Source: Thermomonas hydrothermalis (GTDB lineage: Bacteria > Pseudomonadota > Gammaproteobacteria > Xanthomonadales > Xanthomonadaceae). From it: a DNA stretch of 64,000 bases. The stretch spans positions 1 through 64,000 of the forward strand of contig NZ_FQUK01000004.1 in assembly GCF_900129205.1 (NCBI RefSeq), in the 5' to 3' direction. The notes under the pieces are model-generated. The model ran no database searches. It was not told the DNA's origin and saw only the letters and a list, made by a program, of their open reading frames with translations. The translations under genes and the position numbers were made by a program. Shown one piece after another: positions 19,026-28,932 of this stretch. Position 1 is the first letter of the stretch. Each line of letters begins with the position of its first letter.

Positions 19026-20446
19026 TGCCACCTTTCTTCCGCCGCAACCTGTTGCGCATGACCGATACCTCCACCGATTCCCCACAGCCCGTTCCCCAGT
19101 TGCGCGTGATCCCGCGCGATGTTCATGGGGTGTCACGCAAGCAGATGAGCCCCAACGCCCTGCGTGTGCTCTACCGTTTGCGCGAAGCCGGCTATGGGGC
19201 CTACCTGGTGGGGGGCGCCGTCCGTGATCTGCTGCTGGGGGGGCAGCCCAAGGATTTCGACGTGGCCACCGATGCCACGCCGGAGCAGATCAAGGCCCTG
19301 TTTCGCAACTGTCGCTTGATCGGCCGGCGGTTCCGGCTGGCACATGTGATATTTGGCCGCGAAATCATCGAGGTGGCGACCTTCCGCGCCAATGGTGGCG
19401 ATGACGAAGGCGACCGGCAGACTGATGACAGTGGCCGTCTGCTGCGCGACAACGTGTACGGCACCATCGAGGAAGACGCCGTGCGGCGGGATTTCACCGC
19501 CAATGCCCTGTTCTATGCCATCGAAGATTTCTCGGTGCGCGACTATGTGGGCGGCTACGAAGACATCCAGGCGCGGGTGCTGCGCCTGATCGGCGAGCCG
19601 GAGGCGCGCTACCGCGAGGACCCGGTGCGGATGCTGCGCGCGGCGCGGCTGGCGGCCAAGCTGGGCTTTTCCATTGACCCGGCGACTGCGGCACCGATTC
19701 CGCGCATGGCGCCGTTGCTCGCTGAGGCTTCGCCGGCTCGGTTGTTCGAGGAAACCCTCAAGCTGTTCCTGACCGGCCATGCCGTGGCCAGTTTCGAGCA
19801 GCTGGAGCGTCTTGGGCTGCTGCCAGTGCTGCTGCCGGAAACCGCGCAGGCGCTGGCCGCCAACTCATCGGGTGCGTTGCGGCGCATGCTGCTGGAAGGG
19901 CTGGGCAATACCGATCATCGCGTGGCCAATGGCGATCCGGTGTCGCCCGCATTTCTGTATGCGGTGCTGCTGTGGCCGGCGTATTGCCGCACGCTGGCCC
20001 AACTGCAAGCCCAGGGCGTGCAGCTGGCCGAAGCGCAGCGCCGGGCCGCTGATCGGGTCACCCTGCACCAGCTGGAGCGGACCGCGATACCGCGCCGCTT
20101 CACGGTGCCGATGCAGGAAATCTGGCTGCTGCAGCCGCGCTTCTCGCTGCGGCAGCGCAAGCGGGTGTTTCGCCTGCTGGCGCACCCGCGCTTCCGCGCG
20201 GCATTCGACTTCCTGGAGCTGCGGCAAGTGGCATCCGATTCCCATGCCGATGATGTGGCGTTCTGGCGGCAGGTCCAGCAGCATCCGGTGGCGGCGCTGG
20301 AAGGTGTTTCGGCCCGGGCCGGCACCGGCGATGCTGCGCCCGACAGTGCCGGGCGGGAGGATGTGGTGCCAGAGGCACCGCAAGACGATGCCAGCGCCGG
20401 GGCGCCACGCCGGCGGCGCCGGCGCCGCAAGCCAAAGGCGACGTGA
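19019..20446 (+). CDS. pcnB: Poly(A) polymerase PcnB
   Basis: Adds poly(A) tails to RNA 3' ends, marking them for decay; 475 residues. The nucleotidyltransferase head has YLVGGAVRDLLLG and PKDFDVATDA with the catalytic Asp pair, followed by RRDFTANALFY and the RNA-binding region. It is classed as PcnB rather than CCA-adding enzyme because of its long N-terminal region (RVIPRDVHGVSRKQMSPNAL) and an Arg-rich end (RRRRRRRKPKAT). Start is ATG 19019; ATG 19058 is an alternative, and neither has a clear ribosome site. It overlaps folK by one base (TGATG), so the two are coupled. Confidence 0.93.
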   Translation: MAMPPFFRRNLLRMTDTSTDSPQPVPQLRVIPRDVHGVSRKQMSPNALRVLYRLREAGYGAYLVGGAVRDLLLGGQPKDFDVATDATPEQIKALFRNCRLIGRRFRLAHVIFGREIIEVATFRANGGDDEGDRQTDDSGRLLRDNVYGTIEEDAVRRDFTANALFYAIEDFSVRDYVGGYEDIQARVLRLIGEPEARYREDPVRMLRAARLAAKLGFSIDPATAAPIPRMAPLLAEASPARLFEETLKLFLTGHAVASFEQLERLGLLPVLLPETAQALAANSSGALRRMLLEGLGNTDHRVANGDPVSPAFLYAVLLWPAYCRTLAQLQAQGVQLAEAQRRAADRVTLHQLERTAIPRRFTVPMQEIWLLQPRFSLRQRKRVFRLLAHPRFRAAFDFLELRQVASDSHADDVAFWRQVQQHPVAALEGVSARAGTGDAAPDSAGREDVVPEAPQDDASAGAPRRRRRRRKPKAT

Positions 20447-20958
20447 TGACTGAGAAGACGCGGGCGTACATTGGAATCGGGGCCAATCTGGGCGATCCGG
20501 TCAAGGCCGTGCAGGAGGCCCTGCAGGCACTGGCGGCGTTGCCCGAGAGCCGTTTGCTGGCGGTATCGCGGCTGTACCGCACGCCGGCCTGGGGTCGGAT
20601 TGATCAGCCCGATTTCATCAATGCGGCCGCTGTCCTGGAAACCACGCTCACGCCGCAGGCACTGCTGGCAGCGCTGCAGGCCATCGAACTCAAAGCCGGA
20701 CGTGATCGTCGCAGCGAGACGGCTGCGCGGCGCTGGGGGCCACGCGTCCTCGATCTGGATCTGCTGCTGTATGGCGAGCAGGTCATCAATGAGCCCGGAT
20801 TGCGGGTGCCGCATCCTTATCTGCACGAACGTGCGTTTGCCCTGGTGCCGCTGGCAGAGATCGCCCCGGAGGCGCCTTTTCCCGGGCATGGCAGCGTGGG
20901 CGAGGCCTTGCGTTTAGTTGATCCGGCCGGGATCGAGCCCATCGATGCCGTGCCATGA
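20446..20958 (+). CDS. folK: HPPK, folate pyrophosphokinase
   Basis: Transfers pyrophosphate from ATP to 6-hydroxymethyl-7,8-dihydropterin in folate synthesis; 170 residues. Signatures are IGIGANLGDPVKAV at the N-terminus, the flexible loop region YRTPAWGRIDQPDFINAA, and the PPPK motif RRWGPRVLDLDLLLYG with its metal-binding Asp pair, then PHPYLHERAF. The ATG 20446 overlaps the pcnB stop; a GTG at 20443 would add one residue. It is part of a pcnB-folK-panB-panC run, the common arrangement in gammaproteobacteria. Confidence 0.95.
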   Translation: MTEKTRAYIGIGANLGDPVKAVQEALQALAALPESRLLAVSRLYRTPAWGRIDQPDFINAAAVLETTLTPQALLAALQAIELKAGRDRRSETAARRWGPRVLDLDLLLYGEQVINEPGLRVPHPYLHERAFALVPLAEIAPEAPFPGHGSVGEALRLVDPAGIEPIDAVP

Positions 20959-21040
20959 CGGGGCGGTCGCCTGCTTGCTACCGGCGCCGTGGCGCGTGTG
21001 TGCGCCATAATCGGCCTCCCGTTGTCGCTGGAGCCTGCCA

Positions 21041-21856
21041 ATGAGTGTTCATGCCGACCCAATCGCCTGGAGCGTGCCGCAGCTGGCGCAGGCGCGCGCG
21101 CAAGGCCGGCGCCTGGTCATGCTGACCTGCTATGAGGCGAGCTTTGCGCGGGTGCTGGACAAGGCGGGGGTCGATTTGCTGCTGATCGGCGACTCGCTGG
21201 GTATGGTGGTGCAGGGGCATGACTCCACTCTGCCGGTGACAGTCGATGACATCGCGTATCACACGGCAGCAGTGGCACGCGGTGCCCGTCGCGCGCTCAA
21301 GATCGCCGACATGCCATTCGGCAGCGATGCCACTCCGGCGCAGGCACATGCGGCTGCGATGCGCTTCATCCAGGCAGGGGCGGCCATGGTCAAACTGGAG
21401 GGCGCCGGGTACAAACTCGACATCATCCGGTTTTTGGTCGAGCGGGAGATCCCCGTGTGCGCTCATCTCGGCCTGACCCCGCAGTCAGTACTGAGAATGG
21501 GTGGTTTCAAGGTGCAGGGCCGCGAGCAGGCGGCTGCCGAACGGCTGCGGGCCGATGCCCTGGCGGTGGCCGAGGCCGGCGCGGCGCTGCTGGTCCTGGA
21601 AGGGGTGCCAGCGACGCTGGCAGAGACGATCACGGCTGCCAGCCCGATTCCCACCATCGGTATTGGCGCCGGGCCCGGTTGTGACGGGCAGGTGCTGGTG
21701 CTGCATGACCTGCTTGGGGTCGATACTGGCCATCGCCGCCCGAAGTTCGTCAAGGATTTTCTTGCCGAGGGCGGTTCCATCGAGGGCGCTGTGCGCGCCT
21801 ATGTCGAGGCCGTGCGCAGCGGCACGTTCCCCGGCTCGGAGCACAGTTACACATGA
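21041..21856 (+). CDS. panB: Ketopantoate hydroxymethyltransferase
   Basis: First step of pantothenate synthesis: adds a hydroxymethyl group from methylene-tetrahydrofolate to ketoisovalerate. 271 residues with a TIM barrel fold. Conserved segments are [36 protein letters not shown] (metal Asp), [15 protein letters not shown], and [18 protein letters not shown]. It is 82 bases after folK and overlaps panC by ATGA. Confidence 0.97.
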   Translation: MSVHADPIAWSVPQLAQARAQGRRLVMLTCYEASFARVLDKAGVDLLLIGDSLGMVVQGHDSTLPVTVDDIAYHTAAVARGARRALKIADMPFGSDATPAQAHAAAMRFIQAGAAMVKLEGAGYKLDIIRFLVEREIPVCAHLGLTPQSVLRMGGFKVQGREQAAAERLRADALAVAEAGAALLVLEGVPATLAETITAASPIPTIGIGAGPGCDGQVLVLHDLLGVDTGHRRPKFVKDFLAEGGSIEGAVRAYVEAVRSGTFPGSEHSYT

Positions 21857-22710
21857 TCGAAATCTGCACCCAACTGGAGCCGCTGCGGGAGCGTATCCAG
21901 ACCTGGCGGAAGCAAGGTCTGACGGTGGGGTTTGTGCCGACCATGGGCAATCTCCACGCCGGCCATCACTCGCTGGTGGCGCTGGCGCGGCAACATGCCG
22001 ACCGCGTGGTCGCCAGCGTGTTCGTCAACCCCACCCAGTTTGGCCCGAATGAGGATTTCGCCCGCTACCCGCGCACGCCCGAAGCCGATGCCCGTGGCTT
22101 GCAGGACGCCGGCTGCGACCTGCTCTGGCGGCCGGATGTGGACACCATGTACCCGCTGGGCGTGGCGCAGGCCACCGCAATCCGGGTGCCCGGCCTGACC
22201 GGGGTACTGGAAGGCGCCAGCCGCCCGGGCCACTTCGATGGCGTCTGCACCGTGGTGACGCGGCTGTTTCTGCAGGTACAGCCGGATCTGGCGGTGTTCG
22301 GCCGCAAGGATTACCAGCAGCTGGCGGTGATCCGCCGTCTGGTGGCGGACTTGCAGTTCCCGATCCGGATCATCGCCGGCGAGACAGTACGCGAGGCCGA
22401 TGGTCTGGCGATGAGCTCGCGCAATCAGTATCTGACGGCAGATGAGCGCCGCCTGGCGCCGCTGATCTATCGCACCCTGACCGCCATGCGCCAAGCGGCG
22501 CTGGATGGTCAGCCGCATGAGCAGATTGAGGCCGAGGCCGTGGCGGGGCTGGCGCAGGCGGGTTTCGTGCCGGATTACGCGGTGCTGCGCCGGCCCGATC
22601 TGAGCGTGCCGGAACCGGGCGAGGGTGGGGCGCGGGTAGCGCTGATTGCCGCCCGTCTTGGCCAGACCCGATTGATCGACAATCTCGAGTTCAGCCTGCC
22701 GCCGCGCTGA
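21853..22710 (+). CDS. panC: Pantothenate synthetase
   Basis: ATP-dependent ligation of pantoate and beta-alanine; 285 residues. The HxGH nucleotide-binding motif is in [11 protein letters not shown], the second signature in [19 protein letters not shown], and the KMSKS-like loop in [10 protein letters not shown]. It starts within the panB stop (ATGA). panD, which supplies beta-alanine and follows panC in many relatives, is not present: the gene is followed by a terminator and tRNA-Leu. Confidence 0.97.
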   Translation: MIEICTQLEPLRERIQTWRKQGLTVGFVPTMGNLHAGHHSLVALARQHADRVVASVFVNPTQFGPNEDFARYPRTPEADARGLQDAGCDLLWRPDVDTMYPLGVAQATAIRVPGLTGVLEGASRPGHFDGVCTVVTRLFLQVQPDLAVFGRKDYQQLAVIRRLVADLQFPIRIIAGETVREADGLAMSSRNQYLTADERRLAPLIYRTLTAMRQAALDGQPHEQIEAEAVAGLAQAGFVPDYAVLRRPDLSVPEPGEGGARVALIAARLGQTRLIDNLEFSLPPR

Positions 22711-22775
22711 CCATGCGCCTGCCACGCAGCGGCGCGGTGTTGGCCGGTCTCGTCTGCGTGCTGGCGTCCAAACAA

Positions 22776-22799
22776 AAAACCCGCCAAACGGCGGGTTTT
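22776..22799. terminator. Bidirectional terminator between panC and tRNA-Leu
   Basis: Perfect 10-bp stem AAAACCCGCC (22776-22785) with GGCGGGTTTT (22790-22799), loop AAAC; A-rich on one side and T-rich on the other, so it can serve both strands. Confidence 0.85.
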
Positions 22800-22837
22800 C
22801 ATGTTCCGGTTGCCGTGAACGGGCCGGAAGCGTGTGT

Positions 22838-22922
<85 letters not shown>

Positions 22923-22938
22923 CGGTGGTGAGGCGCGC

Positions 22939-22967
22939 ATTTTGCAGATTGCGCTGCGGGCTGTCAA
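22939..22967 (-). promoter_or_regulatory. Promoter of tRNA-Leu
   Basis: On the minus strand a consensus TTGACA (22967-22962), 17-base spacer, CAAAAT (22944-22939), 17 bases before the tRNA. Confidence 0.6.
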
Positions 22968-23023
22968 CACGTTGTATGCGTCTTCCGTGTCCGGGTTCAC
23001 CTTTGAGCATGTACCATCATTGG

Positions 23024-25378
23024 ATGACACGACCACCACGCAAACGCGGCAGCGGCCGCAACTCGTCTTCCCGCACATCCTCCAAGTCCACGACGCGCCG
23101 TTCGCCTTCTGACGGCAAGGCGCAGGCCGGGCTGCCGACGCCACCGCCGGACCCTTATGCACGGCGCGAGGCCGAGCGCTATGCCAACCCGATCGCCAGC
23201 CGGGAAGTCATTCTGCAGACGCTGGCCGCGAGTGAAGGCCCGCTGGACGAGCATGAGCTGGCGCAGGCGCTTGGGCTGACCGCGCCAGATCGGTTCGAGG
23301 CGCTGCGCAAGCGGCTGGCGGCGATGCTGCGCGATGGCCAGTTGCTGCAAAACCGCCGGGGCGGTTACGTGCCGGCGGTGAAGGCCGAGCTGATTGCCGG
23401 AACCGTGATCGCAAACCCGGATGGATTCGGGTTTCTGCGTCCGGAGCAAGGCGGCGATGATCTGTTCCTGCCGCCGCTGGAGATGCGCAAGGTCGGCCAC
23501 GGTGACCGTGTGCTGGTCAGCATCACCGGTCGTGACCGGCGTGGGCGCGGTGAGGCTGCCATCGTCGAAGTGCTGGAACGGCGCCTGACCCGGCTGTTGG
23601 GGCGCTATGCCGAAGAGCTCGGCATTGGCTATGTGATCCCGGATGACAAGCGGATCCTGCGCAACGTGATGATTCCGCAGGACGCGCGCAACGGCGCCCG
23701 TCCTGGGCAGCTGGTGGTGGTCGAGATCACCACCCCGCAGGATGCCTATCGCCCGCCGATCGGCCGCGTGCTGGCCGTGCTGGGCGACAAGCTGACCGCC
23801 TCGCTGGCGGTGGAAGCGGCGATTCATGGGCATGACATTCCGCACGAGTTCCCGCCGGAGGTGTTGGCGCAAGCCACCGACGTGCCTTTGCAGGTGCTGC
23901 CGGCCGACATCGCCGGGCGCGTTGACCTGCGCGGCATGCCGCTGGTGACCATCGACGGCGAAGACGCCAAGGACTTCGACGATGCGGTCTGGTGCGCGCC
24001 AGAGGGTGAGGGTTTCCGCCTGATCGTGGCGATCGCCGATGTCTCCCATTACGTGCCGCACGGCTCGCCGCTGGACGTGGAAGCACAGCGGCGTGCGACC
24101 TCGGTGTACTTCCCCGGTTATGTCGTGCCGATGCTGCCGGAGACGCTGAGCAATGGCATTTGTTCGCTCAATCCGCAGGTGGATCGACTGTGCTTTGCCT
24201 GCGACATGCGCATCGGTCGCGATGGCACCGTGCAGGACGCGCGCTTCTACGAGGCAGTGATGCATTCGCACGCCCGGCTGACCTATACCGATGTGTGGAA
24301 CGCGGTGGGCGAAGGGGTGCCAGAGGATGCGCAGGCCGAGGCGCGGGCCAAGATCGGTCGGCTGTTGCCGCAGGTGCGCCAGCTGCACCGGCTCTACAAG
24401 GTGCTGGCGAAGGCACGGGCGCGCCGCGGGGCGATCGAGTTCGAGACCGGCGAAGTGCGCTTCGTGCTCGATGCCAAAGGCGCGGTCGTCCAGGCGGGCA
24501 TGCTGGAGCGTAATGATGCGCATCGTCTGATCGAGGAGTGCATGATCGCCGCCAACGTGGCGGCCGCGCGGTTCCTGCTGGACAGCGGCATTCCGGCGCC
24601 ATTCCGCAATCACGACAAGCCGCCGGAATCCAAATACGCCGAGCTGGAGGAGTTCCTCAAGGAGTTTCAGCTGCGGCTGCCGCCGTGGGGCAAGGTCAAG
24701 CCCAAGGATTTCCGCAACCTGCTGGAAAAGATCCGCGAACGTCCGGATGCCGCCCTGCTGGAGTCGGTGATCCTGCGCAGCCAGGCCTTGGCGGTGTATG
24801 CGCCGGAGAACATCGGTCACTTCGGGTTGGCGCTTGAGGCCTATGCCCACTTCACGTCGCCGATCCGCCGCTATGCCGATCTGCTGGTGCATCGGGCGAT
24901 CAAGCATGCGCTGCGTGGCGGCCGGGCAGAAGGCTACGACTATTCGGCGCACGACATGGCGGCGCTAGCCTTGCAGTGTTCCGAACGCTCGCGGCGCGCT
25001 GACGAAGCGCAGCGCGAGGTGGATGAGCGTTACCGGGCCGCCTGGATGGAGGAGCACGTCGGTAAGGAGTTCGACGGCACCATCAGTGGCGTCACCAGCT
25101 TTGGTCTGTTCGTCGAACTGGATGACTCCAAGGTCAACGGGCTGGTCCACGTCACCCAGCTGCCGCGCGATTTCTACCACTTCGACGCAGTCCGCAAGAC
25201 CCTGACCGGCGAACGCCGTGGCCACACCTTCCGGCTGGGGGATCGCGTGCGGGTGGTGGTGCTCAAGGCCAGCGTGGAGGAGCGCAAGATCGATTTCCGG
25301 CTGGCTGGCGAGGACGTTGGTCAGCCACCGACGCAGACGCGCGGCAAGCCGGCCAAGCGCGCCAAGCGCCCGTACTGA
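23024..25378 (+). CDS. rnr: Ribonuclease R
   Basis: Processive 3'-5' exoribonuclease that degrades structured RNA and acts in tmRNA-linked decay; 784 residues. After a basic, Ser-rich N-terminus (MTRPPRKRGSGRNSSS) come a winged-helix, two cold-shock domains (GTVIANPDGFGFLRPE), the RNB catalytic domain with DGEDAKDFDDAV, and a C-terminal S1 domain (FDGTISGVTSFGLFVEL) with a basic tail. An upstream in-frame ATG at 23009 would add five residues. The rlmB gene follows 102 bases later, the conserved rnr-rlmB pair. Confidence 0.95.
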   Translation: MTRPPRKRGSGRNSSSRTSSKSTTRRSPSDGKAQAGLPTPPPDPYARREAERYANPIASREVILQTLAASEGPLDEHELAQALGLTAPDRFEALRKRLAAMLRDGQLLQNRRGGYVPAVKAELIAGTVIANPDGFGFLRPEQGGDDLFLPPLEMRKVGHGDRVLVSITGRDRRGRGEAAIVEVLERRLTRLLGRYAEELGIGYVIPDDKRILRNVMIPQDARNGARPGQLVVVEITTPQDAYRPPIGRVLAVLGDKLTASLAVEAAIHGHDIPHEFPPEVLAQATDVPLQVLPADIAGRVDLRGMPLVTIDGEDAKDFDDAVWCAPEGEGFRLIVAIADVSHYVPHGSPLDVEAQRRATSVYFPGYVVPMLPETLSNGICSLNPQVDRLCFACDMRIGRDGTVQDARFYEAVMHSHARLTYTDVWNAVGEGVPEDAQAEARAKIGRLLPQVRQLHRLYKVLAKARARRGAIEFETGEVRFVLDAKGAVVQAGMLERNDAHRLIEECMIAANVAAARFLLDSGIPAPFRNHDKPPESKYAELEEFLKEFQLRLPPWGKVKPKDFRNLLEKIRERPDAALLESVILRSQALAVYAPENIGHFGLALEAYAHFTSPIRRYADLLVHRAIKHALRGGRAEGYDYSAHDMAALALQCSERSRRADEAQREVDERYRAAWMEEHVGKEFDGTISGVTSFGLFVELDDSKVNGLVHVTQLPRDFYHFDAVRKTLTGERRGHTFRLGDRVRVVVLKASVEERKIDFRLAGEDVGQPPTQTRGKPAKRAKRPY

Positions 25379-25480
25379 GGCCGGCTGCGCCGCCAACGGC
25401 CGTGGTCCCTGGTGGTGCCTGCCGTGCTGTGCCGCGGCGGTTGGCATGCCGTGCAGGTGGCCATGCGGCACAATGTGCGC

Positions 25481-26227
25481 ATGAGCAAATCCTCCCAATG
25501 GATCGTCGGCCTGAACGCGGTGGCTGCCGCGCTGGAGCACGACGCCGAACATGTGCGCGAAGTCCTGCTGGACGCAGCCGCCAAAAATCCACGCATCCTC
25601 GACATTGAACAGCAGGCGCAGCGCAAGGACATCCCGGTGCGGCGGGTGACCACGCAGGCGTTGGACGGGGTGGCCGGGGGGCTGCGCCATCAGGGGGCGG
25701 CGGCCCGTTATGCGGCCGCGAAAACCCTGGACGAGCATGCGCTGGCGGGGTTAGTCGCGGCGGCGGCGGGGCAGGCACTGCTGCTGGTGCTGGATGGCGT
25801 GCAGGACCCGCACAACCTTGGCGCCTGCCTGCGCAGTGCGGCCGCGGCCGGTGCGACTGCGGTGATCATCCCCAAGGACAAGGCGGTGCAGGTCAACGCC
25901 ACCGTGCGCAAGACATCGGCCGGTGCCGCCGATACCGTGCCGGTGGTCAGCGTGACCAACCTCGCCCGTGCCTTGCGCGAGTTGCAGAGCTTGGGGGTCT
26001 GGATTTATGGGCTGGCGGGCGAGGCCGACGCGTCGCTGTATGCGCTGGACCTGCGTGGCAACGTGGCACTGGTGCTGGGCAGTGAGGGTGAGGGCCTGCG
26101 CCGGTTGACCCGCGAGCAGTGCGACCAGCTGGTGCAGATCCCAATGCCGGGCGGCTTTGAAAGCCTCAATGTCTCGGTGGCTGCGGGGATCGCACTGTTC
26201 GAGGCTGTCCGGCAGCGGCTGGCCTGA
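25481..26227 (+). CDS. rlmB: 23S rRNA 2'-O-methyltransferase RlmB
   Basis: SpoU-family methyltransferase that modifies G2251 of 23S rRNA; 248 residues. It has an N-terminal L30e-like substrate-binding domain (WIVGLNAVAAALEH) and a knotted SPOUT catalytic domain with motifs DPHNLGACLRSAAAAG, LVLGSEGEGLR and MPGGFESLNVSVAAGIALFE. The ATG at 25481 gives MSKSSQWIVGLNAV. A small membrane protein gene follows 13 bases downstream. Confidence 0.95.
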   Translation: MSKSSQWIVGLNAVAAALEHDAEHVREVLLDAAAKNPRILDIEQQAQRKDIPVRRVTTQALDGVAGGLRHQGAAARYAAAKTLDEHALAGLVAAAAGQALLLVLDGVQDPHNLGACLRSAAAAGATAVIIPKDKAVQVNATVRKTSAGAADTVPVVSVTNLARALRELQSLGVWIYGLAGEADASLYALDLRGNVALVLGSEGEGLRRLTREQCDQLVQIPMPGGFESLNVSVAAGIALFEAVRQRLA

Positions 26228-26240
26228 CTGAGGTGATGCG

Positions 26241-26492
26241 ATGAATCTGCAGTGGTACGACTGGGTGGGCCTGCTGGGGACGGCCTTGATCGTGCTGGCG
26301 TATTTCCTGCTACAGGCCGGACGCCTGCATGGCAACCGGCTGCCCTATCAGTTTCTCAATCTGCTGGGCGCGAGCGGCGTGCTGGTGTCGCTATGGGGCG
26401 GCTTCAACATTTCCGTATTCCTGCTGGAATCGGTGTGGGTGCTGATCAGCCTGTATGGCATTGCCCGCAGCCTGCGTGGCAGTCTTTCCTAG
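26241..26492 (+). CDS. Small membrane protein, CBU_0592-like
   Basis: 83 residues with three predicted membrane segments (about 8-26, 36-54 and 57-77); a pattern of WYDWVGLLGTALIVLAYFLL, then LPYQFLNLLGASGVLV, then ESVWVLISLYGI. It resembles the small CBU_0592-type family of unknown function, often annotated as a cyclic-di-nucleotide-independent membrane domain. It directly follows rlmB and is probably co-transcribed. The function is not known. Confidence 0.7.
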   Translation: MNLQWYDWVGLLGTALIVLAYFLLQAGRLHGNRLPYQFLNLLGASGVLVSLWGGFNISVFLLESVWVLISLYGIARSLRGSLS

Positions 26493-26622
26493 GGAAGGGC
26501 TGACAACGCCAAGGCCGGTGCATGCTGGGCTTGGGTCACACGCCGCAATCGCATGCGCGATGGCTGTGTGGTCGGTCATCTGTGCCCGACAGGGATTTCC
26601 TCGCGCCGCGGCAGGGGTGCGC

Positions 26623-27306
26623 TTATGCGCGGATGTCGGGCGACGCCGCCGACGGTGATTCGGGCATCGCTTCGGTGGCGGCAGGTGGACGCGGCCAGGC
26701 ATTGGCGATGGCACAGAACAGGCGCGCGGTCTGCATGGCGTCGTACACCGCCGAATGCGCTTCCTGCGGGTCCCAGCCCAGTCCGGCGGCCATTGCCGCC
26801 CGTGCCAGCACGGTTTGCCCGTAAGCCAGCGCCGCCATGGTCACCGTATCGAACACGCTGAACGGGTGGAACGGATTGCGCTTGTGCTGCACCCGTGCCA
26901 CCGCGGCGTTGAGGAAGTTGAGGTCGAAGTGGGCGTTGTGGCCGACCAGAATGGCGCGCTGGCAGCCATGCTTTTTGACCGCGGCACGCACCGGGATGAA
27001 CACCGCGTCCAGCCCTTCACGTTCACTGACTTCGCCGCGCAGGGGATGGCCGATTTTGATGCCGGTGACTTCCAGCGATTTCGGGTCGATCTCGGTGCCG
27101 GGCGCTGGCGCGATATGGGCATGCGCGACTTCGCCTGGCACGTAGCGGCCGGCGTCATCGAGTTCGATCGGCACTGCGGCGATTTCCAGCAGGGCGTGCC
27201 GGTTCCAGTCGAAGCCGCCGGTTTCCACGTCCACGACAACGGGCAGATAGCCGCGAAACCGGTGGGCCATGGGCGAGAGGGTGGGGTGTGCAGCGGAGGT
27301 GGTCAT
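26623..27306 (-). CDS. rnt: Ribonuclease T
   Basis: 3'-5' exoribonuclease that trims tRNA CCA turnover and stable RNA 3' ends; 227 residues, dimeric DEDDh fold. The acidic residues are in [26 protein letters not shown] and the His-containing [15 protein letters not shown]. The start at 27306 and an internal ATG at residue 13 are both possible. It lies 40 bases after hvfC on the same strand with no terminator visible, so the last gene of the metal-peptide cluster may be read into rnt. Confidence 0.92.
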   Translation of the reverse strand: MTTSAAHPTLSPMAHRFRGYLPVVVDVETGGFDWNRHALLEIAAVPIELDDAGRYVPGEVAHAHIAPAPGTEIDPKSLEVTGIKIGHPLRGEVSEREGLDAVFIPVRAAVKKHGCQRAILVGHNAHFDLNFLNAAVARVQHKRNPFHPFSVFDTVTMAALAYGQTVLARAAMAAGLGWDPQEAHSAVYDAMQTARLFCAIANAWPRPPAATEAMPESPSAASPDIRA

Positions 27307-27346
27307 CGTGCACAGCCTAGCAGAGGCGTCCCACGTGGCCTGAGGG

Positions 27347-28105
27347 TCATGGTGTCTGGCCGCTGCCGGTGGTTGCGGCAGCAGCGATCAACACCCCGTG
27401 TGCGTACAGCTGCCGCAGCATCGGCAGCGCTTCGGCACGGAATGCCGCGTCATATGCAAGTCCGGCGTCTTCGGCCAGCCGGTGCAGCAGTTGCTCGCCG
27501 CTGCGCTGGCCATCGGCGAGCGCAAGCAGCTGATACAGCAGCGGGGACAGCAGCGAGAAGCGCACCGTGCCGTCCGCCTGGCGGTGCAGCAGAAGCAGGG
27601 TCGGGGTGTCGGGTGCGGTGTCGGGCTGGTAGTCCGGCCCGATCCGGTGCACCGGCCAGCGGTACGCCAGCGGCCAGGCCAGCGGCGAGCGTAGTGGCCG
27701 CGCCTGCAGCGGGTCGGCGTCGGGGGTATGGGCTGGGGTGTCGGCAGTGAGCAGTTGCAGGCCCAGTTCCGCCCACTCGTAATGGGCAAGCTCGCCCAGC
27801 CAGGGATGGGCGGGATCATCGTATCCGGCCAGGTAATCGGCGAACTCCCGGCTCAGCTCCGGAAACAGGGGCGTGCGGCTGCGGTGTTCGCGCAGGAAGC
27901 GGCGCAGCAGCGCCTGCCAACCCGCATCGCCCAGTGTTCTGCGGATCACCGGAAAGGTGCCGGTCAACAGAGTGTCGAGGTTGTTGACGATCAGCGTGCG
28001 GTAAATGGCCAGGCCGCGTGGCGCCATGCCCGGCGGAGGTGGATGCGCCTCCGGGTCGCGCAGGTGCCAGGCCAGGGCGCGTAGGTGCTGTTCCAGCGTG
28101 CTCAT
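27347..28105 (-). CDS. hvfC: HvfC/BufC-like RiPP maturation partner (DUF2063)
   Basis: 252 residues. The N-terminal part (about 1-95) is the DUF2063 domain with [30 protein letters not shown] and [16 protein letters not shown], long annotated as putative DNA-binding but now understood to be a partner that presents the peptide to the DUF692 enzyme. The C-terminal half has a winged-helix-like region ([28 protein letters not shown]). It begins within the hvfB stop (ATGA), so partner and enzyme are translationally coupled. A role in peptide recognition is inferred from the family. Confidence 0.85.
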   Translation of the reverse strand: MSTLEQHLRALAWHLRDPEAHPPPPGMAPRGLAIYRTLIVNNLDTLLTGTFPVIRRTLGDAGWQALLRRFLREHRSRTPLFPELSREFADYLAGYDDPAHPWLGELAHYEWAELGLQLLTADTPAHTPDADPLQARPLRSPLAWPLAYRWPVHRIGPDYQPDTAPDTPTLLLLHRQADGTVRFSLLSPLLYQLLALADGQRSGEQLLHRLAEDAGLAYDAAFRAEALPMLRQLYAHGVLIAAAATTGSGQTP

Positions 28106-28926
28106 GGATAGGCGGCCTGGAGTGTGCGGATGCGTGCCACTTCGTCCAGCAGCACGGCAAGTGGCGGGAAGCGGAAGTCGCGTTCCAGCAGAGTGGGGCG
28201 CACGCCGTGGACGGCGTAGGTGTGGTCGAGCAATGCCCACACGTCCTCGCACACCGGCGCACCGTGGGTGTCGATTTTCAGGTCGGGGCCGCGATCGTCG
28301 TGACCGGCGATGTGGTAGGCCACGATGCGATCGCTGGGCAGGGCAGCGATGAAGGCGCGGGCATCATAGCCGTGGTTGCAGGCATTGACGCAGACGTTGT
28401 TGACGTCGAGCAGCAGGTCGCAGTCGGCGGCCTTTAGCACCGCACGGATGAAGCTGGCTTCATCCATTTCCGCACTGGGGATGGCATAGCTGCTGATGTT
28501 TTCGATCGCGATGCGACGCCCCAGCACGTCCTGTGCCTGGCGGATGCGGGCGGCGACGTGCTGGACTGCGGCCTCGGTGAACGGCAACGGCAGCAGGTCG
28601 TAAAGCTGGCCGTCGGCGGCGCAGTAGCTCAGATGTTCGCTGTAGAGGGCAACCTGGTGACGGTCGAGAAACTCACGTGTCTGCCGCAGGAACTCAAGAT
28701 CCAGCGGATCGGGGCCGCCTAGCGACAGCGACAGGCCGTGGCAGGTCAGGGGATGGCGGCTGGCCAGCCGATCGAGTGCGTCCCCGAATACGCCGCCCAC
28801 GCCGATCCAGTTGTCAGGCGCGCACTCGAGGAAATCGAAGGCCCCCGCAGGGGCCTTGAGCAGGTCATCCAGCAGGGCGCGGCGCAAGCCCAACCCTGCC
28901 GCATGTGTGGGCAGATCGCCGGTCAT
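28102..28926 (-). CDS. hvfB: HvfB/BufB-like multinuclear iron enzyme (MNIO, DUF692)
   Basis: 274 residues, TIM-barrel enzyme that uses two or three irons and oxygen to oxidise Cys in a precursor peptide, giving oxazolone-thioamide or thiooxazole groups. Iron-ligand signatures are present: [61 protein letters not shown] and LERDFRFP. It lies six bases after the precursor gene and overlaps hvfC by ATGA. Its substrate is presumably the EGKC-containing protein upstream. Confidence 0.9.
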   Translation of the reverse strand: MTGDLPTHAAGLGLRRALLDDLLKAPAGAFDFLECAPDNWIGVGGVFGDALDRLASRHPLTCHGLSLSLGGPDPLDLEFLRQTREFLDRHQVALYSEHLSYCAADGQLYDLLPLPFTEAAVQHVAARIRQAQDVLGRRIAIENISSYAIPSAEMDEASFIRAVLKAADCDLLLDVNNVCVNACNHGYDARAFIAALPSDRIVAYHIAGHDDRGPDLKIDTHGAPVCEDVWALLDHTYAVHGVRPTLLERDFRFPPLAVLLDEVARIRTLQAAYP

Positions 28927-28932
28927 GCAGGC

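Noticed and set aside
22997-24952. 651-codon minus-strand open frame opposite rnr
   Set aside because: Shadow of rnr; no motifs.
26522-26824. 100-codon open frame between the small membrane protein and rnt
   Set aside because: Mostly overlaps rnt antisense; no ribosome site or family resemblance.
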